Part shown: one piece after another, positions 26,457 through 34,801 of the stretch
Layout: each line of letters starts with the position of its first letter
Numbering within the stretch: the stretch's first letter is position 1
Source: Streptomyces sp. NBC_00557
Lineage (GTDB): Bacteria; Actinomycetota; Actinomycetes; Streptomycetales; Streptomycetaceae
DNA length: 64,000 nucleotides
Assembly: GCF_036345995.1 (NCBI RefSeq)
Contig: NZ_CP107796.1
Location: 2,914,001-2,978,000, forward strand
Direction: 5' to 3'
Made by a program: the position numbers and the translations under genes
Notes under the pieces: generated by a model
Told to the model about the DNA's origin: nothing
Database searches by the model: none
What the model saw: the letters and a program-made list of their open reading frames with translations, nothing else

Positions 26457-28244
26457 ATGTCCCTTTCCCGCAGAAACTTCGTCATCGCCACGTCGGTCGC
26501 GGCCGGCGGCTCCATGGTCCTCTCCGCGTGCAGCAGTGGCGGAGGTGGCGGGAACAGCGGCACCGGCTCCCACGCAGGCGCGACCAAGTACACCGGTCAC
26601 GTCACCGTCGGCACCAAGGAGGACTCGACCGGCCCCGCTCCCGAGATCCCGGGCGCGAAGAAGGGCGGCAACATCATCGGCCTGGGCCCGGACGACTTCT
26701 CCCACCTGGACCCCCAGCGGATCTACTTCGCGTGGAACTCCACCATCGCGAACCTCTACGTCCGCGCCCTGACCGGCTACAAGATCGCCTCCGACGGCTC
26801 CATGAAGCTGGTCGGCGACCTCGCCACCGACGCCGGCACCATGTCGGACGACGGCAAGACCTGGACCTTCACCCTGAAGGACGGTCTGAAGTGGGAGGAC
26901 GGCAGCGAGCTGACCGTCGAGGACGTCCGCCACGGCATCGAGCGCGGCTTCGCCGGCTTCACCACCGAGGGCGCGATGTACGTCCAGAGCGCGCTCGTCG
27001 GCACCAGCGACTTCCGGTCGAAGTACAAGGGTCCGTTCAGCGGCAAGCACCTGGACTCGATCGTCACCGACAAGGCGAAGAAGACCATCACGCTGAAGCT
27101 GAAGGAGGCCCGCCCGGACCTCAACTTCACACTGGCGATGCACTCCTACGGCGCCGTGCCGGTGAGCCACGACACCAAGGAGAAGTACGACAAGGACCCG
27201 GTCTCCGCCGGTCCGTACAAGATCGCCCAGCACTCGGTCGACAAGTCCCTGAAGCTGGTGCGCAACCCGCACTGGGACCCGGCGACGGACGCGATCCGCA
27301 ACGCCTACCCGGACAGCTTCACCTTCCAGTTCGGCTACGAGGCGCTGCCGGCCACCGACCGTCTGATCGCCGAGAGCGGCGACGACCAGTACGCGGTCAT
27401 GGCGTACAGCGGTGTCCCCGCCGAGCGCCTGCAGAAGGTCCTCAACGACCCGCAGCTCAAGCAGCGCACCATCAACGGCCTGCTGAGCGGTCTGTACTAC
27501 TACGCCATCAACTGCAAGCGCATCACCGACCCGAAGGTGCGCCAGGCGCTCAACTACGCCTGGCCGCTGGAGCAGATCCGCCGCATCTACGGCGGCCAGG
27601 CCGCCGGTGACTACGCGACCTCCATCATCAGCCCGGACATCCTCGGCTACGAGCACCAGGACGTCTACGGCAAGCTGAAGAAGCCGCAGGGCGACCCGGA
27701 GAAGGCCAAGGCGCTGCTGAAGGAGGCCGGCAAGCTCGGCCAGAAGATCGTCTACACCTACCCCAAGGGCGGCAACGACGCCTACGAGAAGACCAAGGTC
27801 GTCATCGTCAACGCCCTGAAGGCGGCGGGCTTCGACCCGGTCGTCAAGCCGGTGGACTCCACCAGCTACTACGACCAGGTCCAGCAGATCAACAACCAGT
27901 TCGACGTGATGTGGTTCGGCTGGTCCCCGGACTGGCCGACCGGTTACACGGTCATGCAGCCGCTGTTCGACGGCGGCACGATCGGCAACGGCTCCAACAA
28001 CGTCTCGCAGCTGAACGTCGGCTGGGTCAACGACGCGATCAAGAAGAACGCCGTGATCGCGGACCCGGCGAAGGCCGGCAAGGCGTGGGAGGCGCTGGAC
28101 AAGAAGATCATGACCGAGCTGGCGCCGATCATCCCCGAAACCTTCCAGCGCCGGTTCTACCTGCACGGCTCGAAGGTCGGCGGCGCGCTGTTCGACCCGC
28201 TGTTCTCCGCGTTCGTCATGTACAAGCTGTACGTGAAGGCCTGA
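26457..28244 (+). CDS. Operon B: peptide-binding lipoprotein with Tat-type signal
   Basis: 595 aa SBP family 5. The signal has a twin arginine (SLSRRNFVIATSVA) followed by the lipobox LSAC, so it looks like a Tat-exported lipoprotein, unlike the plain Sec lipoprotein of operon C. The body shows ALNYAWPLEQIRRIYGGQA and WFGWSPDWPTGYTVMQPLF, typical of BldKB-like and other large-peptide binders. ATG at 26457 has AGGA 6 nt upstream. It is followed by a perfect 13-bp hairpin before the next permease gene, probably giving higher expression of the binding protein. Confidence 0.9.
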   Translation: MSLSRRNFVIATSVAAGGSMVLSACSSGGGGGNSGTGSHAGATKYTGHVTVGTKEDSTGPAPEIPGAKKGGNIIGLGPDDFSHLDPQRIYFAWNSTIANLYVRALTGYKIASDGSMKLVGDLATDAGTMSDDGKTWTFTLKDGLKWEDGSELTVEDVRHGIERGFAGFTTEGAMYVQSALVGTSDFRSKYKGPFSGKHLDSIVTDKAKKTITLKLKEARPDLNFTLAMHSYGAVPVSHDTKEKYDKDPVSAGPYKIAQHSVDKSLKLVRNPHWDPATDAIRNAYPDSFTFQFGYEALPATDRLIAESGDDQYAVMAYSGVPAERLQKVLNDPQLKQRTINGLLSGLYYYAINCKRITDPKVRQALNYAWPLEQIRRIYGGQAAGDYATSIISPDILGYEHQDVYGKLKKPQGDPEKAKALLKEAGKLGQKIVYTYPKGGNDAYEKTKVVIVNALKAAGFDPVVKPVDSTSYYDQVQQINNQFDVMWFGWSPDWPTGYTVMQPLFDGGTIGNGSNNVSQLNVGWVNDAIKKNAVIADPAKAGKAWEALDKKIMTELAPIIPETFQRRFYLHGSKVGGALFDPLFSAFVMYKLYVKA

Positions 28245-28261
28245 CGCCCCAGCCAGTCCAG

Positions 28262-28292
28262 GGGCGGGGCGCCGCACACCGGCGCCCCGCCC
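28262..28292 (+). terminator. Intercistronic hairpin after operon B binding-protein gene
   Basis: Perfect 13-bp stem (28262-28274 with 28280-28292), 5-nt loop CACAC, 17 nt after the binding-protein stop and about 50 nt before the permease start. No T tract, so it more likely stabilises the upstream mRNA or partly attenuates transcription than ends the operon. Confidence 0.7.
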
Positions 28293-28339
28293 GTCCCCCT
28301 CCGCCCCCACCACGGCGTCGCCCAGGGAATCCCATCGCC

Positions 28340-29323
28340 ATGTTCCGCTTTCTTGTCCGCCGGACACTCGGCGCAGCGGTGATCCTGCTGATCATCAGTG
28401 CCATCACCTTCTTCCTCTTCTACGTCGCTCCGCGTGACCCCGCCCGGGTCGCCTGCGGCAAGGTCTGCACGCCACAGACTCTGGCGCTGGTCAAGCACAA
28501 CCTGGGGATCGACGATCCGCTGCCGGTGCAGTACTGGCACTGGCTCGAGGGCGTCTTCGTGGGCCGCGACTACGCCTCGTACGGGCACTGCAACGCGCCC
28601 TGCCTCGGCTACTCGTTCATCAACCGCCAGCCGGTCACGGGCATCATCATGGACCGCTTCCCGACCACCCTCTCGCTGGCCCTGGGCAGCACGGTCGTCT
28701 TCTTCGTCTTCGGTGTGGGCACCGGCATGATCGCCGCCGTGAAGCAGGGCAAGGCGCTGGACAAGATCGCCTCCTCGGCCTCGCTGATCGGCTCCTCGCT
28801 GCAGATCTACATCGTCGGCATCGTCGCGATGTTCTACCTGTCCGACGAGTGGCACATCTTCGCCCGCCCGAACGACAACTCCGGCTTCACCGACGACCCG
28901 GTGTCCTGGTTCACCGGGTTCCTGCTGCCGTGGTTCGTGCTGGCGATCATCTTCACCGCCAACTACACCCGGATGACCCGCTCCCAGCTGGTCGAGACGC
29001 TGAGCGAGGACTACGTCCGCACCGCGCGGGCCAAGGGCCTGTCCCAGCGCACGGTGTTCTTCCGCTTCGCCTGGCGCGGCGCGATGGGCCCGATCGTGAC
29101 GATCCTCGGCCTGGACCTCGGCTCGCTGCTCGGCGGCGCGGTCATCACCGAGCAGACCTTCGGCCTGCACGGCATCGGCGCCGTCTCGGTGAAGGCCGTG
29201 AAGGACATGGACCTGCCGATGCTGCTCGGTGTCACCCTGGTGGCGGCCGGCGCGATCGTCGTGTTCAACATCGTCGTCGACGCCGTGTACGCCCTCATCG
29301 ACCCCCGCGTCCGCCTCGCCTAA
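28340..29323 (+). CDS. Operon B: peptide ABC transporter permease (DppB/BldK type)
   Basis: 327 aa, six membrane helices. It starts MFRFLVRRTLGAAVILLIISAITFFLFYVAPRDP, near-identical in layout to the operon C counterpart. The EAA loop is RTARAKGLSQRTVFFRFAWRGAM and the end AVYALIDPRVRLA. Two outer-loop cysteine pairs (RVACGKVC and GHCNAPCLGYS) are conserved in both paralogues and may form disulphides. ATG at 28340 is fixed by the family N-terminus. Confidence 0.92.
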   Translation: MFRFLVRRTLGAAVILLIISAITFFLFYVAPRDPARVACGKVCTPQTLALVKHNLGIDDPLPVQYWHWLEGVFVGRDYASYGHCNAPCLGYSFINRQPVTGIIMDRFPTTLSLALGSTVVFFVFGVGTGMIAAVKQGKALDKIASSASLIGSSLQIYIVGIVAMFYLSDEWHIFARPNDNSGFTDDPVSWFTGFLLPWFVLAIIFTANYTRMTRSQLVETLSEDYVRTARAKGLSQRTVFFRFAWRGAMGPIVTILGLDLGSLLGGAVITEQTFGLHGIGAVSVKAVKDMDLPMLLGVTLVAAGAIVVFNIVVDAVYALIDPRVRLA

Positions 29324-29334
29324 GGAGAGACAAG

Positions 29335-30360
29335 ATGAGCACCCCCTTCCTCTCCGTCCGCGACCTGCGCGTGCACTTCTCCACCGAGGACGGCGTCGTC
29401 AAGGCCGTCGACGGGCTCTCCTTCGACCTGGAGAAGGGCAAGACCCTCGGCATCGTCGGCGAGTCGGGCTCCGGCAAGTCGGTGACCAACCTCGCGATCC
29501 TGGGCCTGCACAACCGTGAGCGCACCGCCCTCGAGGGCGAGATCCTGCTCGACGGGCAGGAGCTTCTCAGCGCCTCCGAGCGCACCCTGGAGAAGCTGCG
29601 CGGCAACAAGATGTCCATGATCTTCCAGGACGCGCTGGCCTCGCTCTCGCCGTACCACAAGGTCGGCGTCCAGATCGCCGAGACGTACCGCAAGCACACC
29701 GGCTGCTCCAAGAAGGAGGCCCGGGACCGTGCCATCGAGATGCTGCGCCGGGTCGGCATCCCCCAGCCCGAGACCCGCGTGGACGACTACCCGCACCAGT
29801 TCTCCGGCGGTATGCGCCAGCGCGCGATGATCGCCATGGCGCTGGTCTGCGACCCCGAGCTGCTGATCGCCGACGAGCCGACCACGGCCCTCGACGTGAC
29901 GGTCCAGGCCCAGATCATGGACCTGCTCAAGGACCTCCAGCAGGAGTTCGGCACGGCCATCATCTTCATCACGCACGACCTCGGCGTCATCGCGGACATC
30001 GCGGACGACGTGCTGGTGATGTACGGCGGCCGGTGTGTGGAGCGCGGCACCAAGGAGGAGGTGCTCCGCACCCCGGACCACCCCTACAGCGTGGGCCTGC
30101 TCAACTCGATGCCGAGCCTGGACGGTCCGGTGGACGTGCCGCTGACGCCGATCCCCGGTTCCCCGCCCTCGCTGCTCAACCCGCCCTCCGGCTGCCGCTT
30201 CCACCCGCGCTGCGCGTTCGCCGAGAAGGTCGCCGGCGGTCTGTGCTCGACCGAGCGCCCGCTGCTGAAGGTGCTCGACGGCCGGGGCTCCGCCTGCCAC
30301 CTGACGGCGGACCAGAAGCGGGAACTCTTCGCCGACTTCGCCGCGACCCGGCACAACTGA
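29335..30360 (+). CDS. Operon B: peptide ABC transporter ATPase (DppD/BldK type)
   Basis: 341 aa. Walker [10 protein letters not shown], signature [15 protein letters not shown], Walker [13 protein letters not shown], switch [11 protein letters not shown], and C-terminal [17 protein letters not shown] at 29335 with AAGGAGAG upstream, 11 nt after the permease stop. It acts with the DppF-type ATPase in the same operon. It is paralogous to the gene at 33727-34791 in operon C. Confidence 0.93.
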   Translation: MSTPFLSVRDLRVHFSTEDGVVKAVDGLSFDLEKGKTLGIVGESGSGKSVTNLAILGLHNRERTALEGEILLDGQELLSASERTLEKLRGNKMSMIFQDALASLSPYHKVGVQIAETYRKHTGCSKKEARDRAIEMLRRVGIPQPETRVDDYPHQFSGGMRQRAMIAMALVCDPELLIADEPTTALDVTVQAQIMDLLKDLQQEFGTAIIFITHDLGVIADIADDVLVMYGGRCVERGTKEEVLRTPDHPYSVGLLNSMPSLDGPVDVPLTPIPGSPPSLLNPPSGCRFHPRCAFAEKVAGGLCSTERPLLKVLDGRGSACHLTADQKRELFADFAATRHN

Positions 30361-30379
30361 CGGACGGGACTTCACGATC

Positions 30380-31438
30380 ATGAGCAACACGAACCCCCTC
30401 CTGGACGTCTCCGGGCTGACCAAGCACTTCCCGATCAAGGGCGGCTTCCCGATCCGCCGTACGGTCGGCGCGGTGCAGGCCGTCGACGGGCTGGACTTCC
30501 AGGTGTCCGAGGGCGAGAGCCTGGGCCTGGTCGGCGAGTCCGGCTGCGGCAAGTCGACCACCGGCCGGCTGATCACGCGCCTGCTGGAGCCGACCGGCGG
30601 CAGGATCACCTACCGCGGGCAGGACATCACGCACGCGGGCCGCAAGGATCTGGCGCCGATCCGCTCCGAGATCCAGATGATCTTCCAGGACCCCTACGCC
30701 TCGCTGAACCCGCGGCAGACGGTCGGCAAGATCATCTCCGGTCCGATGGAGATCAACGGCATCAACCCGCCCGGCGGCCGCGAGAACCGCGTCCGCGAGC
30801 TGCTGGAGATCGTCGGCCTGAACCCCGAGCACTTCAACCGCTTCCCGCACGAGTTCTCCGGCGGCCAGCGCCAGCGCATCGGTGTCGCCCGGGCGCTGGC
30901 GCTGGAGCCGAAGCTGATCGTGGCGGACGAGCCGGTCTCCGCACTGGACGTCTCCATCCAGGCGCAGGTGGTCAACCTGCTGCAGAAGGTACAGCGGGAA
31001 CTGGGCATCGCGTTCGTCTTCATCGCCCACGACCTCGCGATCGTCCGGCACTTCTCGCAGCGCGTCGCGGTCATGTACCTCGGCAAGATCGTGGAGATCG
31101 CCGACCGCGACGACCTGTACGGCAACCCGCGCCACCCGTACACCCGGGCCCTGCTGTCCGCCGTACCCGAGGCGACGGTGGACGCCGAGCCGCGCGAGCG
31201 CATCCGCCTCGTCGGCGACGTGCCGTCCCCGATCAACCCGCCCTCCGGCTGCCGGTTCCGCACCCGCTGCTGGAAGGCGACGGAGAAGTGCGCGTCGGAG
31301 GCGCCCCCGCTGGTGCAGGTGGAGGGCAACAAGCCCGGCCACCTGACGGCGTGCCACTACCCTGAGACGCAGGAGACGGTCCCGGCTCCCCGGCTCTCCG
31401 GGGAGACCCTCTCCAAGGACCCCGAGGCAGCGGCCTGA
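30380..31438 (+). CDS. Operon B: peptide ABC transporter ATPase (DppF/BldK type)
   Basis: 352 aa, last gene of operon B. Walker [10 protein letters not shown], signature [16 protein letters not shown], Walker [13 protein letters not shown], switch AHDLAIVRHF, and C-terminal [16 protein letters not shown]. Residues about 90-240 are almost identical to those of the operon C counterpart. At the DNA level 30743-30891 is a perfect 149-bp inverted copy of 33146-33294, indicating recent duplication or gene conversion. A hairpin terminator lies 90 nt downstream. Confidence 0.93.
   Translation: MSNTNPLLDVSGLTKHFPIKGGFPIRRTVGAVQAVDGLDFQVSEGESLGLVGESGCGKSTTGRLITRLLEPTGGRITYRGQDITHAGRKDLAPIRSEIQMIFQDPYASLNPRQTVGKIISGPMEINGINPPGGRENRVRELLEIVGLNPEHFNRFPHEFSGGQRQRIGVARALALEPKLIVADEPVSALDVSIQAQVVNLLQKVQRELGIAFVFIAHDLAIVRHFSQRVAVMYLGKIVEIADRDDLYGNPRHPYTRALLSAVPEATVDAEPRERIRLVGDVPSPINPPSGCRFRTRCWKATEKCASEAPPLVQVEGNKPGHLTACHYPETQETVPAPRLSGETLSKDPEAAA
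30743..30891 (+). repeat. Left copy of a 149-bp perfect inverted repeat (inside ATPase genes)
   Basis: Identical, base for base, to the reverse complement of 33146-33294. Beyond it the match continues with single mismatches for at least another 50 bp. Both copies are coding sequence of the DppF-type ATPase genes of operons B and C, so this is not a transposon end. Confidence 0.9.
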
Positions 31439-31526
31439 CACACCCCTTTTTTCCGTCAGCCGCCCCTCGCGGAACGGACTTTCACCGGCCCATTGACCCG
31501 AGCCCTGAACGTCCGCTTCCAGGGGA

Positions 31527-31561
31527 CGAAGGCCCATGCCTCCCCAAGGTGTGGGCCTTCG
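31527..31561 (+). terminator. Terminator hairpin after operon B
   Basis: Perfect 10-bp stem CGAAGGCCCA / TGGGCCTTCG (31527-31536 with 31552-31561), with an inner CCT/AGG pairing in the 15-nt loop. No T tract follows, as is common in Streptomyces. It lies between operon B and the methyltransferase gene. Confidence 0.7.
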
Positions 31562-31664
31562 GCCTGTCCGGGCAATTCGCTGCCGCCGCATAAGAGTTGA
31601 GAGTCCCTCAAGAACTGGGCCGGAAACTGACGCGTCGTTCAACACTCTGTGTCAGACTGCCGCG

Positions 31665-32405
31665 GTGGTAGATCACGTGTTCACCGATCTGACGCTTGCC
31701 GCGCTCTACGACCGCCTCAATCCCTGGGGGCCGGGTGACGACTTCTACCTCGGTCTGGTGCGCGAGGCCCGCTCGGTGCTGGACATCGGCTGCGGCACCG
31801 GGCGGTTGCTGCGGCGGGCGCGGGCCGAGGGGCACCGGGGCCGGCTGATGGGGCTCGATCCGGCCCCCGCCATGCTCGTACAGGCGCGGCGCGCCGAGCC
31901 GGACGTCGAGTGGGTGCTCGGGGACATGCGGACCCGTTTATGGGACGGCGAGTTCGACCTGGTCGTCATGACCGGGCACGCCTTCCAGGAGCTGGTCGGC
32001 GACGAGGAGATCCGCAGCTGTCTGCGCGGGGCGCGGGCGGCCCTCGAGGACGGCGGGCGGTTCGTGTTCGAGACCCGGAACCCGGACGCCCGGGCCTGGG
32101 AGCGGTGGGTGCCGGAGCGGGTGTACGAGATCACCGCCGGGGACGGGTCGCCGGTGCGGGTGTGGCACGAGGTCCAGGACGGCGGGCTCAGCGGGGGCCG
32201 GGTGCGGTTCACGGAGACGTACGACTGCGACGGCTGGCCGGCACCGCGGGTGTGCCGCAGCGTCCTGCGGTTCCTCGACCGGGAGTCCCTGGCGGACCGT
32301 CTCGCCGACGCGGGGCTGACGGTCACCGAGCAGTACGGCGACTGGGAGCGGGGTCCCGTCACCCCCGCCAGCCCCGAGATCATCACCGTGGCCCGGCCCG
32401 CCTAG
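31665..32405 (+). CDS. SAM-dependent methyltransferase with a TTA codon
   Basis: 246 aa class I methyltransferase. Motif I is VLDIGCGTGRLL, the adenosine-binding acidic position is in LMGLDPAP, and VLGDMRTRLWDGEFDLVVM covers motifs II-III. Target unknown. Codon 92 is TTA (31938-31940), the rarest Streptomyces codon, read by the bldA tRNA, so full translation should be developmentally controlled. GTG at 31665 gives a normal family length. The gene is isolated between operons B and C, and a MITE-like element begins right at its stop codon. Confidence 0.85.
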   Translation: MVDHVFTDLTLAALYDRLNPWGPGDDFYLGLVREARSVLDIGCGTGRLLRRARAEGHRGRLMGLDPAPAMLVQARRAEPDVEWVLGDMRTRLWDGEFDLVVMTGHAFQELVGDEEIRSCLRGARAALEDGGRFVFETRNPDARAWERWVPERVYEITAGDGSPVRVWHEVQDGGLSGGRVRFTETYDCDGWPAPRVCRSVLRFLDRESLADRLADAGLTVTEQYGDWERGPVTPASPEIITVARPA

Positions 32406-32540
32406 GTCCTGTCGTCAAACTCCCGCCGTCCGCCCGGAGGGCGGGCCTCGCGCCCGCTGCGGAGCAGCTGATGCATGCTGTAGGTGCGTGCTCCAGGGGC
32501 CCCCGGCCGAAGGCTGGGGGAGGGAGTTTGACGACAGGGC
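32406..32540. mobile_element. MITE-like element with 17-bp terminal inverted repeats
   Basis: CCTGTCGTCAAACTCCC at 32408-32424 is perfectly inverted at 32522-32538, enclosing about 97 bp that cannot encode a transposase but contains a hairpin (CCCCGGCC GAA GGCTGGGG). Flanking CTAG on the left and CCAG on the right could be a decayed target duplication. The left end abuts the TAG of the methyltransferase gene. It looks like a non-autonomous miniature element; the related insertion sequence is not in this window. Confidence 0.6.
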
Positions 32541-32583
32541 CCAGCCCGCAGTCCCCGCCCGGCGGCCCGCCCGGCGCCGCCGC

Positions 32584-33714
32584 CTAGTCCGCGTTCTCCT
32601 CCAGCGCCGCGAGCGCCGGGTCCAGGACGATGTCCTCCTCCCGGGCCTCGGTCGTCGGGTCCTCCGGGAAGTGGCACGCCGTCAGGTGGCCCTCGTGGTT
32701 GCCGGAGATCCGGACCAGCGGCGGTTCCTCCGTCGCGCACTTGTCCTGTGCCTTCCAGCAGCGGGTGCGGAACCGGCAGCCGGACGGCGGGGAGATGGGG
32801 GACGGGACGTCGCCGGCCAGGCGGATCCGCTCGCGGCCACCCGTGTCCTCCTCCGACAGGTTCACCTCGGGGACCGCGGACAGCAGGGCGTGGGTGTACG
32901 GGTGGCGCGGCCGGGTGTAGATGGAGTCGCGGTCGCCCACCTCGATGATCTTGCCGAGGTACATCACCGCCACGCGCTGCGAGAAGTGCCGGACGACGGC
33001 CAGGTCGTGGGCGATGAACACGAATGCGATGCCCAGTTCCCGCTGCACCTTCTGCAGCAGGTTGACCACCTGCGCCTGGATCGAGACGTCCAGCGCGGAG
33101 ACCGGCTCGTCCGCCACGATCAGCTTCGGCTCCAGCGCCAGCGCGCGGGCGACACCGATGCGCTGGCGCTGGCCGCCGGAGAACTCGTGCGGGAAGCGGT
33201 TGAAGTGCTCGGGGTTCAGGCCGACGATCTCCAGCAGCTCGCGGACGCGGTTCTCGCGGCCGCCGGGCGGGTTGATGCCGTTGATCTCCATCGGGCCCGA
33301 GATGATCTTGCCGACCGTCTGCCGCGGGTTCAGCGACGAGTACGGATCCTGGAAGATCATCTGGATCTCGGAGCGGATCGGGGCGAGTTCCTTGCGCGTG
33401 GCGTAGCTGATGTCCTGCCCGCGGTAGGTGATGCTGCCGCTCGTCGGCTCCAGCAGGCGCGTGATCAGCCGGCCGGTGGTCGACTTGCCGCAGCCGGACT
33501 CGCCGACCAGGCCGAAGCTCTCCGCGGCGTGCACGGTGATGTCGACGCCGTCCACGGCCTGCACGGCGCCGATCGTGCGCCGGATCGGGAAGCCGCCCTT
33601 GACCGGGAAGTGCTTCTTCAGCCCCGATACCTGCAACAGCGGCTCGCCGCCCGTGCCTCCGCTCTGCTCGCGCGGGGCCGTGAGGACGTTCTCCCCTGTC
33701 ATCTCCTCTGCCAT
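32584..33714 (-). CDS. Operon C: peptide ABC transporter ATPase (DppF/BldK type)
   Basis: 376 aa, last gene of operon C. Walker [10 protein letters not shown], signature [16 protein letters not shown], Walker [13 protein letters not shown], and C-terminal [19 protein letters not shown] at 33714 follows AGGAGG. It is slightly longer than its operon B paralogue at both ends but shares with it a 149-bp identical DNA stretch. By position and gene order, operon C fits bldK of S. coelicolor, giving this gene the bldKE position (recalled synteny, not computed). Confidence 0.92.
   Translation of the reverse strand: MAEEMTGENVLTAPREQSGGTGGEPLLQVSGLKKHFPVKGGFPIRRTIGAVQAVDGVDITVHAAESFGLVGESGCGKSTTGRLITRLLEPTSGSITYRGQDISYATRKELAPIRSEIQMIFQDPYSSLNPRQTVGKIISGPMEINGINPPGGRENRVRELLEIVGLNPEHFNRFPHEFSGGQRQRIGVARALALEPKLIVADEPVSALDVSIQAQVVNLLQKVQRELGIAFVFIAHDLAVVRHFSQRVAVMYLGKIIEVGDRDSIYTRPRHPYTHALLSAVPEVNLSEEDTGGRERIRLAGDVPSPISPPSGCRFRTRCWKAQDKCATEEPPLVRISGNHEGHLTACHFPEDPTTEAREEDIVLDPALAALEENAD
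33146..33294 (-). repeat. Right copy of the 149-bp perfect inverted repeat
   Basis: Reverse complement is identical to 30743-30891. The two copies face each other about 2.25 kb apart, so recombination between them would invert the methyltransferase gene and MITE-like element while leaving both ATPase genes full length. Confidence 0.9.
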
Positions 33715-33726
33715 GACCGTGTCCTC

Positions 33727-34791
33727 CTAGCCCAGCCGGGGCTTGATCTCTTCGATGAAGATGGTCCGCTTCTGCTCCTCCGTGAGATGGCACGCGGAGG
33801 CCCGGTCCGGCGCCAGCAGCGGGCGCTCGCGCACACAGCGGCCCTGGCCCTCGACCCGCTCGGGATAGCTGCAGCGGGGGTGGAAGCGGCAGCCGGAGGG
33901 CGGGGTCAGCAGCGACGGCGGGGTGCCGGGGATCGGGGAGAGCGGGGCGCCGAGGTCGGAGTCCAGACGCGGCATCGAGTTCAGCAGGCCCCAGGTGTAG
34001 GGGTGGCGCGGGGACCTGAGCACCTCGTCGACCGTGCCGCGCTCCACCGCGCCGCCCGCGTACATCACCATGATGTCGTCGGCCATGTCGGCGATCACCC
34101 CCAGGTCGTGGGTGATGAAGATGATGCCGGACCCGAACTCCTGCTGCAGGTCCTTGAGCAGATCGAGGATCTGCGCCTGGACCGTCACGTCGAGGGCGGT
34201 GGTGGGCTCGTCGGCGATCAGCAGGTCGGGGTCGCAGACCAGCGCCATGGCGATCATCGCGCGCTGGCGCATGCCGCCGGAGAACTGGTGCGGGTAGTCC
34301 TTCGCCCGCTCCCTGGGGTTGGGGATGCCGACCTTGCCGAGCATCTCCACCGCCCGCTCCCAGGCCGCCTTCTTCGAGGCGCCGGTGTGCTTCATGAACG
34401 GCTCGGCGATCTGCCGGCCCACCGTGTAGTACGGGGAGAGCGCGGTGAGCGGGTCCTGGAAGATCATGGCGACCTTGTTGCCGCGCAGCTTCTCCAGTTC
34501 GGACTCGCGCGCGGTGGTCAGCTCCTGGCCGTCCAGGAGGATTTCCCCCTCGACCGTGGTGAACATGGGGTTGTGCAGGCCGAGGATGGTCAGGTTGGTC
34601 ACCGACTTGCCCGAGCCGGACTCCCCCACGATGCCGAGCGTCCTGCCGCGCTCCAGGTCGAAGGAGAGCCCGTCCACGGCCCGTACGACGCCGTCCTCGG
34701 TCTTGAAGCTGACGTGCAGGTCCCGCACCGAGAGCAGGGGGGCTGCATCTGCCGGGACCGGAGCACCGGCTTCCTTGGTCAGAGTGGTCAC
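33727..34791 (-). CDS. Operon C: peptide ABC transporter ATPase (DppD/BldK type)
   Basis: 354 aa. Walker [10 protein letters not shown], signature [15 protein letters not shown], Walker [13 protein letters not shown], switch [11 protein letters not shown], and C-terminal [15 protein letters not shown]. It is separated from the next ATPase gene by 12 nt and from the permease gene upstream by 10 nt, so one transcript is likely. Closely related to 29335-30360 of operon B. It occupies the bldKD position if operon C is bldK. Confidence 0.92.
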   Translation of the reverse strand: MTTLTKEAGAPVPADAAPLLSVRDLHVSFKTEDGVVRAVDGLSFDLERGRTLGIVGESGSGKSVTNLTILGLHNPMFTTVEGEILLDGQELTTARESELEKLRGNKVAMIFQDPLTALSPYYTVGRQIAEPFMKHTGASKKAAWERAVEMLGKVGIPNPRERAKDYPHQFSGGMRQRAMIAMALVCDPDLLIADEPTTALDVTVQAQILDLLKDLQQEFGSGIIFITHDLGVIADMADDIMVMYAGGAVERGTVDEVLRSPRHPYTWGLLNSMPRLDSDLGAPLSPIPGTPPSLLTPPSGCRFHPRCSYPERVEGQGRCVRERPLLAPDRASACHLTEEQKRTIFIEEIKPRLG

Positions 34792-34801
34792 GACAGTGCT
34801 C

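Noticed and set aside
30743..33294. 149-bp inverted repeat as transposon ends
   Set aside because: Both copies are internal parts of intact ATPase genes in the correct reading frame, so paralogy or gene conversion explains them.
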